Source: Cristatella mucedo (Eukaryota; Bryozoa; Phylactolaemata; Cristatellidae). Taken from it: a stretch of 64,000 nt of DNA. Below the pieces are notes generated by a model. That model was not told where the DNA came from and did no database searches. It saw nothing but the letters and a program-made list of their open reading frames with translations. Made by a program: the position numbers and the translations under genes. Location: contig WPIO01000001.1 in NCBI GenBank assembly GCA_009760855.2, positions 15,106,001 to 15,170,000 of the forward strand, read 5' to 3'. Shown one piece after another: positions 55,385 to 64,000 of the stretch. How positions within the stretch are numbered: the stretch's first letter is position 1; every line of letters starts with the position of its first letter.

Positions 55385-57030
55385 CTTCGAGTAGTCGCCA
55401 TACATGAGGCTGCCGCTGAAGCCCAGGTATAAGATGCACGGGGCAACGAGCAGCATGCGAACGTCGACCAGGACTCGCCCGAGGTGCAGCAGGCTCAGGC
55501 GCAGGGCTCGTCCCGCCGGCCCGGATTTGCGCTTGGTCAGAGGCAGATGCGAGGCGGTAACCGCTTCCAGCCTGGCGCCGTCGCCACGCCTGCTGCGCAG
55601 GAACATGGCCGCTGTCAGCACGCCGCAGCCGACAAATGCCCCGAGCACGGCCAGCAAGGTGAAGTGCTTCTTCTGGTCCATGACGGTCTCGAGGCTGCTG
55701 GCTGCACCGAGCTGGCTACTGCTGCCGCTAGCCACGAGGGTGGCGTGCGTGCCGCACAGCTGGCCTCCAGCAGCAACAGCCAAGGTGCTTGCCGCTGCCG
55801 CCCCAAGAGCCGAGCCATTTGTCGGCGCAGCTCCGACGCCCGAAACGGTCGGCGGTGCCGGTGCGCCGACCTGGTCGAGCACGATGGACGAGACGACATT
55901 TCCGACTACGCACGACGCCTGGTAGATCGTGTAGAATATCGTGTTGAATCGAGCCACGACCGAGTAGTAGGACTCTCCGAAGGTGGCCGCATAGACGGCG
56001 GCCAAGTTCACCATGTAAACGCCCTCTGCGGCCCACATGACGCCGAGCGCCAGGCCCTGCAGCAGGGCGGCGGGCAGGAGCGTGTAAGGTGCCTGGAAGA
56101 AGTTGGCGGCCACGTACAGCAGGCAGGGCAGCATCGAGGCAACGATGGCCCACGCTGGACGCAGGACGAGCATGAGCGGGTAGCCGCACACGGCACCCAG
56201 CCACGACAGCGCGTAGAGGGCGGCGAGCGTCTGCTGGCCGAGCGCCTCGTCGGCTGCAGTCAGGCTCGTCTGCAGGTTCCGGCAGGCGAAGAAGGCCGAG
56301 TGGAGGAACATGAAGCACACCGAGACGGCAAGCAGCTTAGAGTAGCACTCGCGCTTCACCGACTCGGGCGTCACCAGGCCGGAGCCAACGGCGGCGACGA
56401 GCGAGTCGCGCGCGATCATCTTGGCCGCCTCAGCGAGCGGCAGGCGACCCTCGAGCGTGTCGATGTACTCGGGATTGTCGATGAGATCGACCATCGCTCC
56501 GTGGCCAGCGTGGCCGCGGTGGCCGCCGGCCGCAGAAGCCTCCTCCTCGCAGCCGAAATCGTCACAGCCGTCGGCGTCGGCCGAGTCTCGAGGATACGTG
56601 CTGCCGCTGCCAGGCGTCGACGGGCAGTCGGCGGCATTGCCGCCGGAGCAGGCGCCCGTGAAGTCGACGTTCGACAGCAGGATGGACGAGCCGAGGATCG
56701 AGTTGACGTCGTTGGCCAGCGACAGGATGCCGACACCGTCCTCGGACGGGCACGTGAGGTCGGAGAAGTTGGACTGGAAAGAGCGGTTCGACCGATTGCT
56801 CTCCGACGTGCGTGACGTGCGCGACATCTGCGACACGAGATGCCGACGCGCCAGGGCAGCCGACTGAGACGATGGCTGCACGTTGGTCTGCTGCTGCAGC
56901 GACGGCAGCAGCGGAGGTGCGCCGCCTCCGCGCGCCAGCTCGCTGGCGAGCGGCGGTGGCGTGGGCAAGTCTGCCGCCACCACCGTTGCAGCCGAGGCTG
57001 CCGTGTCGGCATCACCCGCGACGTCACCGA
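55385..57030 (-). CDS. UNC93A: UNC93-2 large coding exon (N-terminal region and first half of the membrane domain)
   Basis: The acceptor is GTGTGCCTAG|TC, with a weak pyrimidine tract but the same phase as in UNC93-1, and the donor CGACTACTCGAAG|GTAGGT. With the three other exons it gives a 712-residue open frame. The first ~225 residues are Ser/Thr-rich (MSRTSRTSESNRSNRSF) and contain LANDVNSILGSSILL, aligned with the UNC93-1 block. The membrane core shows ACRNLQTSLTAADEALGQQT, LALGVMWAAEGVYMVNLAAV, RFNTIFYTIYQASCVVGN, and LGFSGSLMYGDYSK at the end. The frame stays open upstream to about 57226 but has no ATG, so a first exon is missing from my model. Very GC-rich. Antisense frames over it are shadows. 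Confidence 0.9.
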
Positions 57031-58164
57031 CTAGGCACACCGTGAAGCGCACCGGCGGTGAAGTGCCGAGACCTGAGCGACGACGTAAAGAGAAGCGAAC
57101 GGTCGGCGACCCAACGACAGTGTACAGGAGGCTCAAGCGGGGCTCCGAGCCGGCTATCGACCAACGGGGCTCCAGCTTGAGACCGGAGCTGCTGGCGCCA
57201 AAACGAAAGCGAGCAGCACTACACACAAAGTGCTCTCATGGCAAACCAACAGCCAGCAACGATCGATCCTGTCATTCGTAGATATGTGCAGGTGTCCATC
57301 GTCCTAGGCCTTATCAACCTTTAACCAGGCAAGTTAAATACAGTAGACATGCAGGAATGCAAATACATATCGTGACCAGGCCTGTCGGCAAGGAGGATAG
57401 TAGGCGTTAGACCCTTACTCGTGTACAGTCAGCCGGAAGCTGTTCACTGGAGGCCGGCCACCGGGGAACGTGCCCTTTGGCCTTCCTTGGAGACTCGATA
57501 GCCGAGGGTAAAGTCGGGATTTTGCAACGGAGGACAAACCGGTAGATGTGTGTCAGTGGCGACCGCCAAGAAGCCTATTTTGACACACTCAAAAAGAAAT
57601 TCGCACCTAAATTACGAAGCCCTTCATCGCCCGACAGGCCCCTTTAAACCAGTCTAAAAGAACTAACTATTTAGAGAATCAAAAAATAATGTGCCCAAAA
57701 CATAATGTCAGCTTCTTTAAAAACCGGCACTGAATCTGTGCAGCCCTTGTAGGCTTTCTGGTCCTAGCTACAACCCATTGGTGGAGAGATGACCTTGAAT
57801 TAGTAACACTGACAAGCCTTGCTACGTACATACTTCATATTTATTTCTTTTTACTCAATTCTTAAACCTGTCAAGTCCCTCTCTGAAAGCATGCCATCGA
57901 GAGGGGCGGCCAACATGATATCGGGTAGGATGGAGAGGAGAGAGCAAAAGGTTCAACAGAAGCTCCCTTGACCTCATGCAATCCCGTGACAGGGTAACCA
58001 GGAACAACACTGCTGACTATTAACAGCCAGCAGCAACATTAGGCGACTTGCTACACTTAGTAGCTGTATATCGTTACTAACCAGGTGCCTACGGAGCTTA
58101 TTTAAGAGATTTAATTATTTAGCATTTGCTTAATTGGGATGGTTCTACAAGCCTTTGACCCATA
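57031..58164. other. Upstream of the UNC93-2 large exon, no first exon found
   Basis: I looked for a minus-strand ATG followed by a donor leaving one nucleotide, and found no convincing case here. Confidence 0.3.
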
Positions 58165-59425
58165 CTCTGCTTGATTTGCTCCATCTTTTGGCATGCATCC
58201 TTTGCTTGACACTATTGATCACCAAGTCCTTCTTGAGTGCCTCTCATATCGCCTGGGCATCACTGGCACTGCACTGCAATGGCTCAGGTCATACCTCAGA
58301 GGAAGACTTCAGAGCATTAATGTCAACAGACATCAGTCATCCGATGAAACTCTAAAGTATGGAGAATCCCAGGTACCCCAGTTCTTGGTATACTTCTATT
58401 CACAATTTTTACTTTTCTTCAAGCTGATATAGTCGCCAAGCACAACCTAATCTTTCAATTTTCAGATGACACACAGCTGTACCTGTGCTTTTATCCCTTC
58501 CTGCCTTCCAGCTTGTCAAACTCTCTCAACTCACTTGGATGGCCATACATTTTCTCAAAATTGAGTGACCATAAAACCAACTTACTAGTTATGGCCGAAC
58601 CTGGAACTACTCAGAAATTGGAAAACATAACTCTTAAAATGTGCACGGCCAGCAGATCTCCTTCCTACAGAACCTATACAAAACCTGTCTGTGCTCTTCC
58701 ACTTTGGCCTTTTACTAGACCACTACATCTGTTCCAATCAGGTCTGCCTACTTTCAGCTACACAACATAACCAAAATTCGAGCCTGCCTACATAGGGATA
58801 CCACATCCAAGTTGGTCCATGCATCTATGACATCCGGTCTTGACTTCTTCAACTCACTACTCGCAGGTCTACAGGCCTGTACACTATAGCGCTTACGGTT
58901 TTAGCCCAAGACTAAGAAGCATGGCTTGTCTGTCTTGACCACCAAAATTGCTACATTCCACCACTTATCACCGACCTACAATGGCTCCCAATCAAGCAGT
59001 GTATGGGCTTCAAGGTTTTGTCACTCCCTTTTATATCCCTTCATTCCCTGGCTCCAGCCTACCTATCGGAACTGCTTGCTAATCAGGTCACGCAACATGA
59101 CTATCCCTCATCGGACTGAACTCAACAAATGTGCCTCTAACAAACAAACAAACCACTAACACTTTTAGAGACCGGGCCTTTAGCTTGGATGCTCCCAAAG
59201 CCTGGAACTCAATCCCGACTGAGGTCACAACATCCCCTGACTTGACATGTAAAAAGAAGCTAAAAATCTGCTTGCTTTTCACAGCAACCGATGGTACTGT
59301 GTGAATTGTCCTTTGTGTGCTTTTATCACTAAGCAACTTTTGTGATTCCTGTGCAGCCTATCCAAAGTGCCTAGAAAGAGATTTATTTCTCTTAGGCACT
59401 CTAAAGAATATCTTATTATTATTAT
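58165..59425 (+). mobile_element. LINE-A, diverged copy (RT to 3' end)
   Basis: Starts within RT motif A (LDTIDHQVLLECLSYRLGITG), continues with ALQWLRSYLRGRLQSINVN, a degenerate YADD region, SLNSLGWP, and C-terminal blocks, and ends with the tail GTGCCTAGAAAGAGATTTAT, TTCTCTTAGGCAC and an ATT run. Stops and frameshifts throughout. Confidence 0.85.
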
Positions 59426-59817
59426 TACCCCTCGAGCAGACAGTCAAGATATATGTCTAAAAGAGCACCATCTTCAGGCCTCATTAGCCTCGGCTACACC
59501 CAACATTTGCTTAGCTTCTTTTAAAAAGAGGTGGTAGCCTTTTCCGGACACAGAGTATACCTCTACAATCAAAAGACTAGTCGATTGGATGGGGTTTCCC
59601 CCCTCTGAGATGCTCTTCAATTGGTTTCCAGACAAATTTGGAAGGAACAGCAAATACCAAAACAACGTCACCAGCATCGATGAAGCATCGTGTTCAGTAA
59701 GAGCACACAGCAGTCAACTTTGGCATACGGTTCAAGTAGACCAGCAGCTGCACTGGCCTCAGAACCAAACCAGCACCTGAGATCTGCCAGCACTGCCATT
59801 AAAAAAACACTCCCCAG
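59426..59817. other. Unassigned stretch
   Basis: No gene or repeat recognised. Confidence 0.3.
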
Positions 59818-59905
59818 TTAATAATAATAGTAATAATAATAACACACTTGGTAAAGCGCCCTCAGAGAAATCAATCTCTTTCTAGGAGTTTTACATTTGC
59901 TGCAG
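59818..59905 (-). mobile_element. LINE-A 3'-tail fragment
   Basis: Minus strand: GCAGCAAATGTAAAACTCCT, AGAAAGAGATTGATTTCTCT, GAGGGCGCTTTACCAAGTGT and an ATT-type run. Confidence 0.85.
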
Positions 59906-60675
59906 TTGCATCTTTTTGACGGGTAACTGGACACTTGGATTGTCCAAATCAACACAGGCCTGTCTGCAGACAGCCCTGCTTGACCTGTCCCGGCAATCAA
60001 AGAGCCGTAGTGGCCAGTTTCTTCAGAGCTACGCAGCTTGCAATAGAGCAAGGTACGGCGCAGCGCTCGATAACTCTGCGCTGCGATGCTGCGCTGCAGA
60101 GCTGCTGTTGTGCTACTGTCCAGTTGCCAACTAGCAAGACACGTAGTCTAGCTCCCTGTTGTAAAAATGTATGAATGACCTACACAGCGATCGAAACCAG
60201 CATGAAAATATTAGAGCTGAGCTAGACTGCAGAGGCTGAAGCCACCTGCCTAAGCCTGCTGCTCATGTCACTCAAGCAAGCAGCCTTCACCTTCTATGGA
60301 TAGAATACAACAGCTGCATCTCCTCCCCCTTCCGGTTCGTCGGGGCAGCATCTGCCACGACCCGACCCCATTAGTTAGGCCAGCCGATAATGAAGCAGCC
60401 GTTTTCTAACCCCGGGTTGATGATTGGCACACCCTTATCACACCCCTGGCTGTGCCTGGTAACTTGCCTAACGATGTTCAACAGCATACGGTTCTGGAGA
60501 TGCTGCAGGTCGGGCAAGCACAACTGACACGAGGCTGCTGGCTAGCATCAGTCCACTGGAAGCCATCGACAGAAGGCGACATCAAGTCTGACCGACTGAT
60601 TTGAAAAGGTCGGTCACAGCTTCCTTCGAGTACTGGCTGCTCTAGCAACCAAGCCGCCCAGGCCAACCACCCTAG
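59906..60675. other. Unassigned stretch
   Basis: GC-moderate DNA. Overlapping open frames but no recognised family. Confidence 0.3.
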
Positions 60676-60890
60676 CAGCGAACGGCATGCCTGCTCGTGC
60701 ACCTGGGCCTCCTGCATCACAGAGCTGGCCGAGAACTCGTGGCACCCGAGGTGGCATTGGATATCGGTCGACTCTTCAGCCCACATCCACAGACGAGGCT
60801 GGTTGGAAGCTTCCTCTGTGCAGTGGCACTGTGTATGGCAGTCGTGCCGAAGGATGCAGCTGGGCACGAGCTGCGGTCACATCTTAACCA
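60676..60890 (+). other. Possible coding exon of unknown gene
   Basis: After a possible acceptor (CCACCCTAG|CA) a frame reads QRTACLLVHLGLLHHRAGRE, then LVAPEVALDIGRLFSPHPQT and RLVGSFLCAVALCMAVVPK, with protein-like composition and one hydrophobic segment. No clear donor and no recognised family. Could be a chance frame. Confidence 0.2.
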
Positions 60891-60919
60891 CCCACACGCA
60901 TCTGTAGGCCATCATTACA

Positions 60920-61012
60920 TTATAATACTAATTATACTAAGGCACTTGTTTCATAGCATCCTAAGAGAATTAAATCTGCTTGGGTGTTCATGTCTCCTTC
61001 ATTTGCTGCAGG
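60920..61012 (-). mobile_element. LINE-A-type 3'-tail fragment
   Basis: Minus strand: CCTGCAGCAAATGAAGGAGA, CAAGCAGATTTAATTCTCTT, AGGATGCTATGAAACAAGTG and an ATTAT-rich end. Diverged. Confidence 0.6.
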
Positions 61013-61740
61013 GGCAAGCGTGACGCGAGCCCCTGCGCTCTTCTGCTTTAGGGTGAGAAAAGAGATGCAGTTCAGTAGCAAGTTGGCGCGTGTTCAAACA
61101 ATGATTGAGGAGCATCTCAAAGAGAGCAAAGCGCATCGGCACAAGAGTTAGCGATGCATGAAGCGAGGAATGCATATAACAGCTGCCAGTGCCCAAATGT
61201 GCATAAACCTGCCTCAACGTTACAGGTCTGGCAAAGACCGTCCTGCTTAGGACCCGTGCGGCAGCACTGCCCACAGTCTCTATCTAGACAGATACCTGCC
61301 CAGTCTCAGCAAAGAGGCGAGATGCTCTCGCTTCACGACCGCGGGTTCGAGCCCTGCTGAAAGGCAAAATCCTTTGCGGAACAGACACAGCTGAGGCCAG
61401 CTTCAGTCGGTCAATACACGAATGAGGCTTTTGAATCTGCTAAGCATCTCTTTAGATAGCAGAGTGAGCAGACTTGCAGGTTCCGATGAAGCTGGTCCTC
61501 TCGGCAGCCAGTCCCAGTAGCTTCGGGAGCTCGGCCGTCGGTCGCTCAGCATTGGAGCAGAATCAGACCAACGTGATCTGCATGCACAGGCAAGCTGCAG
61601 GATTTTTAAACGGATGCAAATTTCACACAAAGCCTGTACATAGATTCGTCGACCAGTGAAGTTTTGGCAAATTGGGAGGGTGGCGCTGGCATACACAGCA
61701 GCTCTCACCCTGGCTCAGGAGGTACTTGGAAGAGTGGCTC
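61013..61740. other. Unassigned stretch with a possible SINE1 head
   Basis: At about 61325-61380, CTCGCTTCACGACCGCGGG, then GGTTCGAGCCC and AAAATCCTTTGCGGA resemble the centre of SINE1. The rest shows no recognised gene. Confidence 0.3.
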
Positions 61741-62193
61741 AAGCCGAGTTTACACGGTAAGTCTTGCTTCCTACCTACTTCTGACCTAGTTCGGTCTTCC
61801 TTTTTTGCAAAAGTTTACACGGCCAGTCTTCCTCTAAGTCTTGCTTTAACAATTGCTTCTATCGCCTGCCACCTCACTATTTGATTCTTGCGTGACTACC
61901 TTGCAGATTCTGATTACCAGGGACTCTCGTGGAACGCTTCGATGATTTTGCCGGTAGAGTCGTCCCCCATGCATTTCGAAACAAAGAAAAAGGCATGCCC
62001 TTGATGACGACTACGATCGGTGTAAAATGTGGCAAAGGTGTAAAATCGCATTCGGCTGCTGGGTCTTTGCTAAGTCTTGCTTAAGTCTTGGACCTTCCCT
62101 CTCCCAGAACTGGTGACGTAAACACAGAAGACTGAAGTAGGTAGGAAGTAGGTAGGCAGGTAAGAAGCAAGAACCGCAGTGTAAACCCGGTTT
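61741..62193. mobile_element. MITE of about 450 bp with subterminal repeats
   Basis: The left end AAGCCGAGTTTACACGG and the reverse complement of the right end AAACCGGGTTTACACTG form imperfect terminal inverted repeats, both followed inward by TCTTGCTTC and then CTACCTACTTC. AAGTCTTGCTT recurs at about 61769, 61848, 62069 and 62082. No transposase frame. Resembles hAT- or Harbinger-derived non-autonomous elements. The target duplication is not certain. Confidence 0.6.
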
Positions 62194-62399
62194 CAGTAGA
62201 CAATGGCAGTGTGCCTTTTGTCAAGCACGTCGTCGCTATTGGCGATTCAGCTGCTTCACCAATAACAACCGGTAAAGTACCTCACGCAGCAATGAGTATC
62301 CACTGCTAGCCAAGCTTCTATCAGTATCGTTCTCGGGACCTCAACTCAAGGTAGCCAACTAAGAATCTCGACATAGTATGTAGTTTGGGCAGGGAGTCT
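62194..62399. other. Unassigned stretch
   Basis: No feature recognised. Confidence 0.3.
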
Positions 62400-62686
62400 T
62401 GTATAGACATTATGCAACGACATCTAGTCTCCTGCTGCCAACTGTGACCCGTGCTTTCCTGCCATTCTGAGCTGCTACTTCCTTGAAACTGGCTACCTCA
62501 ACTGCCTCTCTGACTCAGCTATGCTTCTCATTTTCTCTTTTTTGCGTGAGATAAAGTCTGTTGGCTAGCGAATCCATACTAGACTAAAAGCTGCTTAGGC
62601 TTTGGGTGCGCTATAGAAAACTCACCTGCTTAATACCCATGTAGTCTTTGGTGGCTCTGTGAATTACAGACAGAGATACATTACAT
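62400..62686 (+). mobile_element. LINE-B 3'-end fragment
   Basis: Matches the 3' UTR of LINE-B (GAGCTGCTACTTCC, CTACCTCAACTGCC, AAGTCTGTTGGCTA, CCATGTAGTCTTTGG) and ends ACAGAGATACATTACATT as do the copies at 13.8 and 29.6 kb. Confidence 0.85.
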
Positions 62687-63124
62687 TATGGACAACTCGG
62701 GTCCTCTCGAACACTCGATGTACCTGTGCGACATCAAGAGCTGTGGCCTCTTTGCTCACGGTGCTGCAGTCACACTCACTGTGCTGAGGAACGTGCACCA
62801 GAGCCTGTGAAGGAACCGGACGTGCGACACCTTGACGTAGCTTTCGGATGAGTGACCACGTCTTACGGTAGAGCTTTGCCTAAACTTGACGACGGTACAG
62901 CCCGCACCCCAGCAACTGAGAAGTGTACTTGGCCGATGCTTTTAGTGTGATGGAACTGGCCTCCCTGGTAACCTTTCTCGGAGCGACAGCCGAGGAAAAC
63001 GGAACACACGACTGAGCCAGCAGCAGTGTTGTTCGCCTGGCTCAAGAGAGCCAGGCCCTCGAGCGGCCATCGCCATTTTCTCCTTCGGTGAAGATGGCTC
63101 GCTCGATTCTGAATCAAATCGTTT
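62687..63124. other. Unassigned stretch
   Basis: A minus-strand frame after an AG at about 62885 reads AKLYRKTWSLIRKLRQGVAR, then SECDCSTVSKEATALDVAQ. It is open but has no recognised family, and it runs into the LINE-B end. Confidence 0.25.
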
Positions 63125-63500
63125 AGCTACACCTTGTACGAACCTCAAATCCTTTGGAGGCATGCCTCTAGCTTGGATGCTCCCAAAGCCTGGAACTCAA
63201 TCCCGACTTCCACCACGACATCCCCTGACTAGACCACATTTAAAAAGAAATTAAAAACGCACCTATTCATCATAGCATTTAGTAGGTCCAAGTGATTCGT
63301 CCTTTGTGTGCTTATGAGTGCTGATACTGTGCGTGCTGCCACTAATCGAATGACCATGATGGCCCTGTGCATGTCACCTCTAACCATGTTATGCTTGACA
63401 TTGAGCATGCTACCAGTAACCATTATATCGTGCTTCCTTTACAGCATATATAAAGTGCCTAGAAAGAGTTCAAGTTCTTCGAGGGCACTATACAATTTTT
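63125..63500 (+). mobile_element. LINE-A 3'-end copy
   Basis: AGCTACACCTTGTACGAACC, TCAAATCCTTTGGAGGCATG, CTCCCAAAGCCTGGAACTCA, then the 3' UTR, AAGTGCCTAGAAAGAGTTCA and a T-rich ATT end. Confidence 0.85.
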
Positions 63501-63688
63501 TTATTATTGTATCAAAATGAGGCGTCTCGCTGGTATTGACGATGCCTCGCCGGGTCTCGACAAGGCGGCCTCATTGGTCTGGACAAAGACGTCGAGATCT
63601 CTCGGATGGAGAGAGTTCAAACTTAGCTTGGCGCCAAAGGTGTTCACTGCCCAGTTCCGATGGACTCGCCAAGGACATTTGACACTAA

Positions 63689-64000
63689 TAATAAGAATAA
63701 TAATACAGTTGATAGAGTGCCGTCAGAGAACTCAATCTCTATCTAGGAGCTTTACATTCACTGAAAAGGAAACGCGATTAAATGGTGAGTGGTATTATGC
63801 TTGATAAACATCATGAATAACATGGTTAGGGGTGACATGCACAGGGTCAGCATGCAAGTGTGGTTAGTGGCAGCATGCACAGTGTCAGCACACATAAGCA
63901 CATAAAGGATGAATCACAGGGACCCACTAAAGGCTGTCATAAATAGGTGTGTTTTGAATTTATTTTTAAATGTGGTCAAGTCAGGGGATGTCGTGACGGA
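63689..64000 (-). mobile_element. LINE-A 3'-end copy running off the window
   Basis: Minus strand: TCCGTCACGACATCCCCTGA, CTTGACCACATTTAAA, then GTGGGTCCCTGTGATTCATC, AAAGCTCCTAGATAGAGATT, GAGTTCTCTGACGGCACTC and an ATT run at 63689-63703. Almost the mirror of the copy just before it. Confidence 0.85.

Noticed and set aside
55484-56815. 443-codon plus-strand frame
   Set aside because: Antisense shadow of the UNC93-2 exon.

Overview
This is eukaryotic, animal (metazoan) DNA. The genes have GT-AG introns, the clearest protein family is the animal UNC93A type of membrane protein, and the rest is dominated by non-LTR retrotransposons of the L2/CR1 kind, tRNA-derived SINEs, small DNA transposons, microsatellites and satellite-like arrays. 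No bacterial operons or CRISPR arrays are present. The repeat profile suggests a repeat-rich marine invertebrate, but I cannot name a phylum.

The gene content is two UNC93A-like paralogues on the minus strand. UNC93-1 has exons at 23274-21335, 15457-15322, 9388-9254 and 8444-8224. UNC93-2 has exons at 57030-55385, 50472-50337, 50140-50006 and 49813-49590. Splice phases are identical, the two middle exons have identical lengths (136 and 135 nt), and both spliced frames stay open to a stop. Both need an upstream first exon. For UNC93-1 a candidate is an ATGG|GTGAGT at 26924-26921 below two CCAAT boxes. Each protein has a long Ser-rich N-terminal region before the transmembrane core.

Layout. 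0-8 kb: intergenic repeats, with a decayed Ty3/gypsy integrase. 8.2-23.3 kb: UNC93-1. Its introns hold a pogo-like MITE, a nested LINE pair (LINE-B inside LINE-A), a satellite array of about 175-bp units and a foldback with arms of about 455 bp. 23.3-49.5 kb: intergenic. This contains an inverted second copy of the satellite array, several LINE and SINE copies, a 31-bp and an 11-bp minisatellite, long GT and GA tracts and a 77-bp tandem repeat. 49.6-57.0 kb: UNC93-2. Its first visible intron holds a LINE-A copy with an uninterrupted 731-codon reverse-transcriptase frame, antisense to the gene. 57-64 kb: more LINE-A and LINE-B pieces and a MITE of about 450 bp.

The repeats form an interacting system. 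LINE-A is the autonomous element. Its 3' tail is a stem-loop followed by (ATT)n, and a very short tRNA-headed element (SINE2, about 130 bp) ends in the same tail, as expected for a SINE mobilised by the LINE. A second SINE family (SINE1) has clear box A and box B promoters. The two inverted satellite arms date later events. One arm carries a SINE2 insertion with a 5-bp target duplication, with the empty site preserved in the other arm. The same arm carries a 443-bp piece of LINE-A copied, inverted, from a source about 3 kb away.
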